Assembly: GCA_043228905.1 (NCBI GenBank)
Contig: JBHGNT010000007.1
Span: forward strand, 7,812,001-7,876,000
DNA: 64,000 nucleotides
DNA from: Azolla caroliniana
Taxonomy: Eukaryota; Polypodiophyta
Direction of reading: 5' to 3'
Shown here: positions 21,318 to 31,250 of the stretch, piece by piece
Layout: each line of letters starts with the position of its first letter
Numbering within the stretch: position 1 is the stretch's first letter
The notes under the pieces: model-generated
What the model was told of the DNA's origin: nothing
The model's database searches: none
The model's input: the letters and a program-made list of their open reading frames with translations, nothing else
Made by a program: the position numbers and the translations under genes

Positions 21318-21332
21318 AGGCGGCAAGGGAGG

Positions 21333-22700
21333 ATGGAGTCGGAAGATGATGAGCTTGCGGTGATGGTGGCCGAAGTGGTATTGGAGTCGGCACGAGTGGT
21401 GATGAGGCGAGAAGCAACGCAACAAGCGGTTGAGCGAGTGGTCGAAAGAGTCGGCCGTTTCAACGGGGACAAAGTCCCATCTTACTTGGGAGCCTACAAC
21501 GCGGATATGGAGGAGCGTGGCGTAGATGAGGCGTTGAGGCTGGAGTTCTTCTGTCGGGTCGTAGCTGTCCGGATGCATGCGGAAGTAAAGGAGCTCCGTG
21601 AGGCTCATAGTTCGTGGGAGGCCTTCGAAGAGGTGCTCCTGAAGGCATACGGAGGACGGCGGAAGAGCATGGGACGACACGACTTCGACCAGTGGGTAGC
21701 ATCAGCAAAGACCCACCGAGGCGCGACGAAGGCGTTCCGAGAGTTCGAGCGACGGCTTGCTCGGCTCCCGGAGCGGGAACAAGGTTTGGTGGGGACGGAC
21801 AAGGTCCTATTGTTCGTTAGGTCGATCGACCGAGCGGAACGGGAGGCCATCGGGATGGAGCTCGAAGACGATGACGGAGCGAATGGGCTTACGGAGGACT
21901 GGTCGAAGGTCGGAAGGGTGTGCCAATAGCTAGACAATGAGCGAGCCGGGAAGGCTAAGAGGAAGGGGCGCGACGGCGTGCCATCACAACGGGAAGAGGC
22001 CGAACGGCAAAGAGAGTCGGCAAGGGTCGGCGTTGGGGCCAGGATTGCGGAGGCGTATGCAGCTCTCGAGGCGATGCTCGAGGAAGAGGAAAGATCGAGG
22101 CCGCAAGCCGAGACTGAGGAGACGGACCTGCCCCACGCGATGACGGAAGATCGATACGATGGTACCACGGGAGAGGGTGCGGAACAAAACGCCCTCTCGA
22201 CTTGCGGAGATAGAACGGTCAAGGACGAGGCCGAGATACCGATCGCGGGATCGGAACGTTGGAACCAGCGGTTTCGGGCGTGTCAGCCTGAAACCCCGGA
22301 CATTGGAGAAGCAAGCCCAGGTGGGGCTTACGCGATTGGTAAGGAGACGACCGCCGACCATGAAGAGCCGGTGGCTACAGACAAGGGCGTAAACCAGACG
22401 GGCGATTCTTTGAGCCTTCCCACACTTGCTCCCGAGACGATGGCAGTTGGGCCCGAGTGCCCACGTGAGTCCCAAGCGGAGGAAGGCGGTGGCGAGAGAC
22501 CAAGAATCACTAGCGACACGATGCGGGAAAGGAGCGGACGAAAGCCCCCAGACCCGATTCCGGAGAACTCGGCATTCGGGCCCGTATACCCGTGTAAGAC
22601 CGAGGAGATGGATGGCGGTACCGAGGAGTCCTGGCACGATGCCAGCGAAGATGGGTGGGAGATGGCCAGCGAAAAGGTCGACGAAGAGACCAAGGAATGA
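21333..22700 (+). pseudogene. Element D Gag, one in-frame stop
   Basis: 455 codons in one frame, broken only by TAG at 21927-21929. The core aligns with B throughout: GRFNGDKVPSYLGAYNADME, SWEAFEEVLLKAYGGRR, HDFDQWVASAKTHRGATKAF, FERRLARLPERE, VLLFVRSIDRAERE and LTEDWSKVGRVC. After the stop the frame continues with a coiled-coil-like EEAERQRESARVG stretch, the hairpin-encoding DGTTGEGAEQNALSTC, and two P-E-T/N module copies (TLAPETMAV, PIPENSAF). Length matches B (467), so this is a nearly intact paralogue. The stop falls where B has RVCRRHDERK, between the Gag core and the acidic tail. Confidence 0.8.
22171..22198 (+). other. Conserved hairpin, D copy 1
   Basis: GAGAGGG and CCCTCTC pair perfectly around a 14-nt loop, inside the gag frame (EGAEQNALS). 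Confidence 0.55.
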
Positions 22701-22804
22701 CCCGACCGGGGACCGAACCGCGCGATGCTCCGATACGGGTGGAGCGTAATCCGGTCGTGGATCATTCGATCGGGGCCGGATTCGGCATGAAAGTGCCGAT
22801 ACGG

Positions 22805-22832
22805 AAGAGGGTGTGGGACGAGCCGCCCTCTT
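22805..22832 (+). other. Conserved hairpin, D copy 2
   Basis: AAGAGGG and CCCTCTT, 14-nt loop, downstream of the gag frame end. It carries the A-T version of the outer pair, as in element B. Confidence 0.55.
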
Positions 22833-23387
22833 TTACATGGGGAGAAAGACCGACCGGGCGAAGGTCGGGAATTGGAAGGGAAGTGGTCAAAGGTTCGGAA
22901 CGAGTCTGGCAAGGTCGGCATCGGAGCTGAAACTCCGGACATTGGAGAATCAAGCTCAGGCGGGGCTTGATTGATCACAGAGCGGATGCTATCCACCGAC
23001 ACCACTAAAAGGGGCGGTGGTCCGGACGAGTCGCCGAAAGAGGTTGCAAAAATCGGTTACCCCACGTCCTATCCGGAGACTTCGGCAGTTCGGCCGACGT
23101 GGCAACGTGAGACTGAAAGAGATGGAGGATGGAGGCGAGAACGCGAAGAGGAGAACGAAGACTGGTCCCCACACCAGTCCGGAGGCCCCGGCAGTTCGGC
23201 CAACGTGGCAACGTGAGACCTAGGGAGAAGGCTGGTGGCGACAAGAGAACGGGACCCGACAATCCGGAGAAGGACGAACGGACCCGGACGAGAACCGGGC
23301 GGAGCGGACTCTCGGACGACCATTCCGGGAGGGAGGAAGAGAGCAGGCCTACGAAGAGACCGAGGAGACGGTACGTCGGTACCACGG

Positions 23388-23415
23388 GAGAGGGTGCGGA
23401 GTAAACCGCCCTCTC
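23388..23415 (+). other. Conserved hairpin, D copy 3
   Basis: GAGAGGG and CCCTCTC, 14-nt loop. It belongs to a duplicated block that also repeats GTACCACGGGAGAGGGTGC. Confidence 0.55.
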
Positions 23416-24519
23416 AACATGCGGAAAAGAAGAAAGACCCGGGATAGGGGTCAGAGATATGGCAAGCCCGAGGAGGATCCTTCACACCGGTTCTACAGAA
23501 ACCCGCGGTCCGCCCGAGAGCCGGCTGTCGGCCTAAAGTGACGAACGGTGGCGGCGAGGGGACGAAGGCAAAGGGCTACGGATGAGCGGTCTACAGAGAT
23601 CCTCACACCGATCCTGCGGTCGGCTCGAGAGCCAGCGTGAGTCCTATAGGAAAGGACAGTGGCAGCAGGTGAACGTGACCAACAGAAGAGAATGGCGAAG
23701 GCAGAGCGGAGCAGCTGTGACCTTACACACACCGATTCTAGAGACTCCGGCAGTCAACGACAAGAGGAGGCGTGAGACCTAAAGTAAGGGACAGTGGCGG
23801 CGGCAAGGCGAGCAACCGAAGCCATAAGGGGAGGTCCCACGAAGACACTCACACCGATCCGACAGTCGGCCCAAGTGCCGGCATGAGTCCTATAGGGGAG
23901 ATCGGTGGCGGCAGGAGAACGTGATCGGACGACAGGAGGCGACTAACGGCAAGGAAGTATGAGGCCGGCAAGGTGGCTACGGACCATCTCAAACCTTTCG
24001 GCGAGGTGAGTGGGCGTAAGGAAGTCCGGTCCTACGGGATCCCCACACCTAACCAGAGACTCTGGCAGTTCGGCCAACATGGCAACATGAGACCGAGAGA
24101 GGAGGTTGGTGGCGGTAGGAAACGGGACCCGACTACGCGGAAGACACGAGGAAAGTCCGGGAGGGACTGAAACAAAAGACACCTGGATCTCGACAAGTGA
24201 CAAAACAAAGACCGGTCCTATGGGACCCTCACACTGATCCGGAGATCCCGGTAGTTCGGCCAACGTGGCAACGTGAGACCTAGGGAGAAGGACGGTGGCG
24301 GCAGGGAACGGGACCAACCGACACGAGGTAGCGGATAGGGAGCCGGTAAGACGGGGCAGACGAAGTGCAAAACCCTCACCAACCGGTTACGGTTTCGAAA
24401 GGAGCCGGTAGGGGCAAACACGGGGAGGTGTGTCAAGCCGGAAAGGCACACCTGGGACGGAATAAGAGTCTCGCAAGTGGCCATCGCGGGCCGGATCAAA
24501 GCATGACTACGGGACAGTG

Positions 24520-24540
24520 TTCGGCACGGGCGGTGCCGAA
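24520..24540 (+). other. GC-rich hairpin, stronger of two related copies
   Basis: TTCGGCAC, loop GGGCG, GTGCCGAA: an 8-bp perfect stem. A weaker copy (GGCAC/GTGCC) lies at 24916-24930 within a repeated ~390-bp block of element D. Confidence 0.5.
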
Positions 24541-25428
24541 CAAAGGAAGTAGAAGACGGCACAAGGGAGGTGCCGGGAACGAGGTGACAAGTGCCTAGTG
24601 GACTGCACAGGGTCAGAGTCAGGGGATGGCAAGAGAGGCCGGAGGAGGATCCTCCACACTCACTTCGTAGATCTCGGTAGCTCCGTCGAAGTAGCAAAGA
24701 CTGACACGGCAAGCCGGGGTGACAAGCTGGTGGGGGCGAGGGGACGATGGCAAGCGGAAGACTCAGGACCTATTGCAGCAGCACGAAGACGGGAAGGGCC
24801 AAGCGGGCTACTACGGGGTGTTCCTCGGATGCGGAGGACACCAGTATGCGGGTGAGCGGCGATGCACGATCTGGCCGGGAAAGGGGCCGACAAGGCGTGC
24901 AATGAACCGGAGTACGGCACAGGCAGTGCCAAACAACGGACGAGGGTATGTGGCACACGGAGGTGCCGGAGCGGAAAGGCGAGCGCGGAGATAGGTTGCG
25001 CGGTTCGGAGGTAGCGCGTAGAAGGTCAGAAAAGGATCCTCCACACCGTTCCGGAGACCATGGCGGTTCGAGCCGACGCGGCGATGTAAGACCATGGAGA
25101 AGGAAGGTGGCGGCGAGAGGACGAAGGCAACGCGAAACAACATGGGACGGCAATCAGGACAACACGAATGGTCAACGGAGGCCAAGCGGGCCACTACGGG
25201 CGTTCCTCAAGCGGAGGACATCGGGCATACGGCGGGGAGCGGGCGTTCATACGGCCGAACAAGGGCCAACGGAAGTACGCGTACTACGGAGATCGCGGTT
25301 GAGGACCCATCGACGGGTCGAACGAGCCTACGGGGAGGTAAGCGCGAAGGAAGAACCGAAGCCGACGGATCAAACCGGTAGCGAGCCGGGATGCGGATTA
25401 CGGAAGACCGGTTTCTCACCTCCTAAGA

Positions 25429-26029
25429 TGGGCATTGAGTGGTGGGTGAGAGGAGAGGGAGTTAAGACCCATAAATCTCACCTCCTAAGATCGAGGTCAA
25501 ATACTCTCCTTTGAAAGAAAGGGGATTTGACCACTCCTTTTTGTAATGTGTCTCACCCCTTATTATTATAAAAGGGAGTGAGGGGTCACTTTTGAGGGGC
25601 TTCCACTTTTAGATTTTCTTTGGGGAGTGGCCATTTGTCATTAGAGGTAGACCGTTATGATTTTCTTCATCATCTTTGCCCCGATTTCATTTTACGGTTT
25701 TGGTTTTAGGTTCCCTTTCGTATCATTTCCCTTCTCTCAATTGGGGTTTAGTTCTTCTTCCTATTCCACTTGGGTTTTCTTCTATTTGTGCTTGAGTCCG
25801 GCTTATGGCCGTGGTTGTAATCATATCATGGCTTTCATGCCTTATAGTGTAATTTGCTTGTTTAACCTTGTCTTCATCTATTTCTCTATCGTGTTAATCT
25901 CTTCTTCTTTCTGCTCCCCTTCTGAGCTCGAAGGTCGTAAGGGATAAGCTCCCATTTCCCCTCTATTCCCTAGTCCAAGATCCCCGTGGTCCCGCCCAAG
26001 TCGACACGTACTCGCGGATTTCCGCGATA
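25429..26029 (+). repeat. Element H 3' LTR, 5' truncated
   Basis: Matches 19283-19849 of the 5' LTR, including TATA (TTATAAAAGGG) and GAGTGAGGGGTCAC. About the first 206 bp of the LTR are missing. It ends GATA where CA is expected, apparently a point change, followed by target word ACGT. Confidence 0.85.
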
Positions 26030-26033
26030 ACGT

Positions 26034-26799
26034 TGTCGTGAGGATTCCGAGCCATAGGTAGAAACAAGGTGAAACGCACAGGAACACCGGTTTACACGAG
26101 TGCACGCCTCGAGAGAATTAGCTAGGGAAAGTACTAGGCATAAGTATATAGAGGGGTACTACGTAGTCAGGACATTAATGAAGAAATAGACATCGCATAT
26201 GTAGGGAGAGTTACGAGGGGAGAGGATCTAGGAAGGGAAAGTGAGGATTCATGAATGCTTGTAACGGTCGCTTCTTCTGCTAGAAAAGAGGAGGCCATTG
26301 AGAGGAGAGGAGAGGAGATACAGAAAAGAGGAGGAGGATTGATCATCGGAAGGCGCTTCCCCTGCACACGTCCGACGCCCGAGTGCTCCCAGCTAGGGGA
26401 TTGACCTTCAGCGTGCCAACGCACCTTCGTGTCTGGCTATTACCAAGCTCCACGCTCCATCACCGGCTTTGATCCAACTATAATCACCCACCGCACTGTG
26501 CACCTGTGTTGTTTACCAAGCTCCACGCTCCATCACTGGCTTTAATCCAGCTGTAATCACCCACCGCACTTTTAATAGAAACTCTCTTTGCCTAACAAAC
26601 GTTGTTCTCGGTGTCTTGCCCGTGTCCGCGTCTACGCACGACTCTTTTACCCTCTCTCGATCGCTAGCATTACCTATTTTCCCGCGGTCCCAAGACCTTC
26701 GCAATTCTCAACGGCTCCCTTTTCGTTTCCTCGATTCCTTGGTTCGAGACCCCCGTGGTCCTGCCCGACTTCCACGCATCCGCGAGGATTTCCTCGACA
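26034..26799 (+). repeat. Element F 5' LTR
   Basis: TGTCG...CGACA. U5 signature TTCGAGACCCCCGTGGTCC. Several percent different from the 3' LTR, which also has an extra duplicated piece near 30995-31020. Confidence 0.9.
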
Positions 26800-26803
26800 T
26801 CTT

Positions 26804-26821
26804 TGGTGAACCTGACGTGAA
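26804..26821 (+). promoter_or_regulatory. Element F primer-binding site (tRNA-Trp, one mismatch)
   Basis: TGGTGAACCTGACGTGAA, one C to T change from the tRNA-Trp complement, four bases after the LTR. Confidence 0.8.
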
Positions 26822-26845
26822 GAAAGGCGGTAGGGGAATCTGGAG

Positions 26846-27630
26846 ATGAGAGGAAGCGAACTAGCAGAAGCAATGCCGGTGGCGGTAGACCACCTGGTTA
26901 GTGCTCGCGAGGGCGCGAGTGCCCTCGACCGAGCCATAGAAGCAATGGTCGGGAAGATAGGACGGTTCAGCGGAAAGGACGCCACGAGTTACTTAGAGGC
27001 CTACAAATCGGAAATGTAGATGAGAAACATACCCGAAGATAGACGGCTAGCAGGGTTTCCCCGAGTCGTAACACCACACATCCATACAGAGATGGTCGAG
27101 ATTCAAGCAGGCTGTTGCGATTGGGCGGAATTCGCGGAGGAAGTTCTCGAGAGATACAGCTATGACAACTCACTCCAGCTATCAAGAAAGGATTTTATGG
27201 ACTGGGTCAACAGCCCTGGCAAGGGTCAAAACACTTCGGTGCTCCTCCAGGAGTTCGAGTCATGGTTCACGCGACTCTCTAGATTGGACCGAACCGTGCT
27301 TGAAACAAGCAAAGTCCTATTTTTGTGACATCTTTCGATTCGCGCGTCCGGGAAAGCGTGGGTCTTCTTCTGGAAACCAACCAAGGTCCCACGACTGACT
27401 GGGCAACCGTCAAAGAAGTATGCAGCAGGATTGACAAACGCCGAGACTGGAGAGAAAAGGGATCCTCGTCAGTCGAACCGGCTGTCAAAATCAGGGCCGA
27501 ACCGACACCAAACCGAATGGAAGAAACGAGGAGGTGGCTCGAGGTAGGCCCAACCACGACGAAAATAGTCGTGGAACCTGCAGGCGGCGCAGGGCTACAA
27601 GAGCTAACAAGGATGGTACGCAACCTCTAG
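26846..27630 (+). pseudogene. Element F Gag
   Basis: Starts at ATG 26846 after the shared GGCGGTAGGGGAAT leader. Core: GRFSGKDATSYLEAYKSEM then stop TAG at 27017-27019; continues DWAEFAEEVLERYSYD, SRKDFMDWVNSPGKGQNTSV, LQEFESWFTRLSRLDR, TSKVLF; after a frame change, TTDWATVKEVCSRIDKRRDW. This is the same Gag fold as B and D but clearly more divergent, so F is not the direct parent of B. Confidence 0.8.
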
Positions 27631-28240
27631 ATCGCCCAAGCCCGCCGAAGCGATGAGGGTCAGCCGCGCGACCGGCGACCACCGGCCAATCAGAGGTGTG
27701 TTGGTGCGACGCCACCGGACATGCCCGAAGAGAATGTGCTGACTTCGGAGAAGCACTCAGGAGTAATGTAGTCTACCTTTCGAACGACCGGATACATGCG
27801 AGCGACACGCGAAGACTGCTCGACACGAATTTCGGATGAGGTGGCATGAAGATGCTAATGGAAGAGGCTGCGGCCCGGCACATCGAAACCATCCACTATT
27901 CGGCTTCGGCCGGCATCCAAGTAGGGGAAAAGGCGAGCAAACCCGATTCAAACCCTGGATTCTGGCAGCTATTCTCAAGACCTTGACTGGAGGAAGGTTG
28001 CAGAAGGGAGAAGCGGAGCGCGCGGAAGAACGTGTGCGCGAAGTTACCTAGTGGAGCGACCCCGTTGAAGAAAGCACCGGCTTTATGGTAGCCGCTTGCA
28101 GGAACTACGAGGCCCTGATCGACGAAAGAGGAGCAGGGAAAACCATGGGATCGGGCCCTTCAGGGAGGTATGACACCCGAAGCACGCCCAAAAAGAACGA
28201 TGCCGCTACGACCGGGTCCTAGGAGAAGGAGAAGGGTAAG
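27631..28240 (+). other. Element F gag-pol linker, decayed
   Basis: Short frames only. The nucleocapsid region would be expected here, but no CCHC knuckle is visible. Confidence 0.45.
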
Positions 28241-28930
28241 ATTCCGAGCTTCTACGTAAGCTCAGAAATCGAGAAAACAACGAACCTACAAAAGGTCCTA
28301 GAGGAGCGAGTTCTCGACAGTCGCATAGAACTCACGTTTAGGGAAGTGCTCGGTATAGCAAGAAGGGAGTTCCACGATAGCATTGTGGACCTCGTGAAGA
28401 GGAAGCGTCTCACGACGGAACCAAAGCCGGAGAAGTCGGACGAGGTGAGGGCGGCACTCCTCAACGAGATTGCCACCGAAGATGAGCTCGCGAAAAGCCA
28501 CTATGCCAAGCCACACTGGGCAACAGCTACTACAAAGACCCCGGTTCGAATCGGGAATGTCAAGGAACCGGTGGTGGCAATAATCGACCACGGGTCAGAA
28601 ATTAACCTAATGTCCATGGACTTCTACAAAAAGGGAAATTGGCCGATCAACACCAAACACGGGTAGAAGATAGGCGCAGCAACAAGAGCCACGGAAGAGT
28701 TGCATGGGGCCTGCCCAAACGTCAGGGTGAGCATCGGAGACGTCAACATAAACCAGCACTTTTTTGTGCAAGAAACGTCCTCCCACCCGGTCATCCTCGA
28801 AGAACCATACATCACGGCGGCTAGAATGGAGACGAAAGTGTTGGACAATGGTTCAGCCTATGCAAGGGTAAAAAGTCAAGACGGCCGTCACTCCGTCCAA
28901 TTTTGGACCGTTCGGAAGAACCACGAATGA
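28241..28930 (+). pseudogene. Element F aspartic protease region
   Basis: The protease motif appears as VVAIIDHGSEINLMSMDFY, where the family has D-S-G-S-E-I-N-L-M; serine is replaced by histidine. It is preceded by LGIARREFHDSIVDLVKRKR, a conserved pre-protease helix, and followed by GACPNVRVSIGDVNINQHFF and HPVILEEPYITAARM (the second protease lobe, normally ILGRPF). A stop at about 28664 and the Ser to His change indicate an inactive enzyme. Confidence 0.8.
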
Positions 28931-29340
28931 AACCGGGACACCCTCAGGAATGATGATAAGCCGGATTTTTAGATAGGGCTATCAAGGTGTGGGGCCACGA
29001 TAGTCCAGACAACCGGGAAACTCCCCACACCTGTAAAATAGGTTGGAAAATTTTGTTCTCCAACAACGGGGGGTGTACCATAGCCAGCATCAGTGGCAGA
29101 GAAAGAAAACAGGCTAAGATACGCTTGAAGGCGTGCGGAGCCTTAAGCCATGACGAAGGAATTGGGGAAGCCGTGGAGGCGGTCTCGTTCGATGACACCT
29201 TGGGGGAAATCGGGAAGGTAGTCGGAGGAGGTCTAAGCGAAGACCGAGTCATACCGGTCAACTCGATCGACATGTATGAAGTCATTGCGAACTTCGAAAG
29301 AGGAACCAGAGCGCATCGGATCGCCCGAGTAGACACATAA

Positions 29341-30114
29341 TACAAGTTTGTGGACCAGAAGGTGAAGCCCGTCGCGGCCCCCTTACCAGAGGGCAGTTGG
29401 GAACGAATAAAGGGGGTCGCTACCGACCCGAGCCTACGAAATTCGGCCGGCATAGGACACCACTTCACCGACAAAACGCTACGAGAGCTGAAGATTGGTG
29501 GGGGTGGCTTCCTACTGTTGGCGGAAGAGGACCGGTTCCAAGGAATGCTCGAGAGGCACGGGAAGGCCTTCGCATTCTCATAAGGAGAGATCAGGTGCGT
29601 CGACCTGACCATCGTCGAGCCAATGGTGATCTTTATAGTACCACACGTACCATGGAGTCTCAAGCCGATCCCAGTACCGAGAGCTCACATGCTGATGTTA
29701 ATGGAGCTTCTTAAGCAGAAAGTGGAGTTGGGCATCCTCGAACCATCGAGTGCCCCATATTGTAATCGGTGGTTTACGGCACCAAAGAAGAACGGCACGC
29801 TGCGGTTCATCCAGGACTTACAACTAGTCAACAAAGTGACCATCTGCAATACGGGAGTCGGGCCATCGATCGACGAGTTCGCTGAAGCCTTCGTCGGAAG
29901 GTCCATATACTCCGTCGAAGACCTTTACTCGGGGTACGACCAATTCCAGCTCGCCGTGGAGAGCAGGGACATCACAACGATGCAGACCCCTCTCGGCCTA
30001 GTTCAAATGTGTACCCTACCACAGGGCGGAACCAACCAAGTGGAGGGACAAGCACTAACGAACAAGACCACCACGGCCGCATTCAAGTTTCTGATCAAGG
30101 ATGTCATATGCTGA
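29341..30114 (+). pseudogene. Element F reverse transcriptase, N-terminal part
   Basis: The pre-RT segment reads VKPVAAPLPEGSWERIKGVA and ERHGKAFAFS. RT motifs: VPHVPWSLKPIPVPRAHM, LGILEPSSAPYCNRWFTAPK, LRFIQDLQLVNKVTI, FVGRSIYSVEDLYSGYDQFQ, TTMQTPLGLVQMCTLPQGGT. The sequence breaks before the catalytic Y/F-x-D-D, and stops lie at 29338 and 29581. These motifs recall a Ty3/gypsy pol lineage I associate with fungi and non-seed plants. Confidence 0.82.
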
Positions 30115-30189
30115 TATGGGTGCATGGGGAAAATCGTGGCTGACCGAGAAGAGCTAAACGCGGAAGAGGCCTCAACAACTAGCATAGGT

Positions 30190-30395
30190 CTACGCGCAAG
30201 TTCACGAAGCGATGGTTCAGGCCGTACGTGGTAAATAGCATCAACAATAATGCCACGTATCATCTCGCGGAGCTCGATAGGACGCGAATAACAACTCCGG
30301 TGGCCGGGAAGCAGATAAAAGCCTTCAAGGGACGGAACGAGGAGGAACGGGACCCGGGAACCGGAAGCGCCAACTCAGGAGAGGAGGACGAGTAA
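30190..30395 (+). pseudogene. Element F integrase C-terminal (GPY/F-like) end
   Basis: A frame reading RKFTKRWFRPYVVNSINNNA, then TYHLAELDRTRITTPVAG, matches the integrase C-terminal pattern (RKLxxRWxGPYxV...TYxLxELDGT). It lies only about 75 bp after the broken RT, showing that RNase H and the integrase catalytic core were deleted. Confidence 0.7.
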
Positions 30396-30450
30396 CCGAT
30401 GGCCCGGAATCCACCACTAAATTCACTATCCGGCACATACCGGAGGATGT

Positions 30451-30469
30451 GCGGTTTGGTGGGGGTGGA
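30451..30469 (+). promoter_or_regulatory. Element F polypurine tract
   Basis: GCGGTTTGGTGGGGGTGGA directly precedes the 3' LTR. Confidence 0.55.
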
Positions 30470-31250
30470 TGTCATGAAGATTCCGAGCCATAGGGAGAAA
30501 CAAGGTGAAACGCGCAAGAACACCGGTTTACGCGAGTGCACGCCTCGAGAGAATTAGCTAGGGAAAGTACTAGGCATGAGTATATAGAGGGGTACTAGGT
30601 AGTCAGGACATTAATGAAGAAATAGACATCGCATATGTAGAGAGAGTTACGAGGGTAGAGGATCTAGGAAGGGAAAGCGAGGAGTTATGAATGCTTGTAA
30701 CGGTCGCTCCTTCTGCTAGAAAAGAGGAGGCCATTGAAAGGAGAGGAGAGGAGATACAGAAAAGAGGAGGAGGATTGATCATCGGAAGGCGCTTCCCCTG
30801 CACACGTCCGACGCCCGAGTGCTCCCAGCTAGGGGATCGACCTTCAACGTGCCAACGCACCTTCGTGTCTGGCTATTACCAAGCTCCACGCTCCATCACC
30901 GGCTCTGATCCGACTATAATCACCCACCGCACTGTGCACCTGTGTTGTTTACCAAGCTCCACGTTCCATCATTGGCTCTGATCCGGCTGTAATCACCCAC
31001 CGCACTATGCACTTGTGTTGTTTAATAGAAACCCTCTTTGCCTAACAAATGTTGTTCTTAGTGTCTTGCCCGTGTCCGCGTCTACACACGACTCTTTTAC
31101 CCTCTCTCGATCGCTAGCATTACCTGTTTTCCCGCGGTCCCAAGACCTACGCAATTCTCAAATGGTTCCCTTCTCGTTTCCTCGATTCCTTGGTTCGAGA
31201 CCCCCGTGGTCCTGCCCGACTTCCACGCATCCGCGAGGATTTCCTCGACA
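30470..31250 (+). repeat. Element F 3' LTR
   Basis: 781 bp, TGTCA...CGACA, matched by 26034-26799. Contains an additional near-duplicate of a CTATGCACTTGTGTTGTTT-like stretch. Confidence 0.9.

Larger units (their letters stand above)
22427..25110 (+). repeat. Array of ~12 decayed copies of a GGAGACTCCGGCAGTTCGG module
   Basis: Copies start near 22427, 22553, 23062, 23170, 23478, 23595, 23725, 23845, 24045, 24228, 24650 and 25038. A full copy has, in order, GATCCTCACACCGATCC, GGAGACTCCGGCAGTTCGG, CCAACGTGGCAACGTGAGAC, and GGTGGCGGCA. The first two copies are coding in the D gag frame and correspond to the two copies in the B Gag; the rest are in broken frames. Spacings vary from about 110 to 510 bp. 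Confidence 0.75.
20537..25428 (+). mobile_element. Element D: gypsy-type Gag element nested in H, 3' end lost
   Basis: 5' LTR, exact tRNA-Trp primer-binding site and gag similar to B. Target word GCGT precedes it (20533-20536). No 3' LTR is present; the sequence runs into a 5'-truncated H 3' LTR near 25429, so one deletion probably removed both. Confidence 0.7.
19077..26029 (+). mobile_element. Element H: gypsy-type LTR element, mostly decayed, with D inside
   Basis: The 5' LTR (TGTCA...TGACA), a tRNA-Trp primer-binding site and a gag fragment are followed by unassigned sequence, then element D, then a truncated 3' LTR. The target site is ATGT on the left (19073-19076) and ACGT on the right (26030-26033); the unoccupied site in the G 5' LTR reads ACGT. 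No pol coding was found. Confidence 0.75.
26034..31250 (+). mobile_element. Element F: Ty3/gypsy element with gag-pol remnants
   Basis: 5' and 3' LTRs (766 and 781 bp), tRNA-Trp primer-binding site, gag, aspartic protease, start of reverse transcriptase, and the C-terminal end of integrase. Target words are ACGT (26030-26033) and ATGT (31251-31254), allowing one transition. RNase H and most of RT and integrase are deleted, and stops are present. It is the only member of the tRNA-Trp group here with recognisable pol, so it represents the likely autonomous lineage. Confidence 0.88.

Noticed and set aside
22328-23005. Long minus-strand frames across element D
   Set aside because: Shadow frames of GC-rich, stop-poor gag sequence; Ser/Pro/Arg-rich without domains, and they overlap the coding strand.
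19077-31250. H plus F as one large element
   Set aside because: Each has its own LTR pair and primer-binding site, and they are separated by a copy of the 4-bp target.
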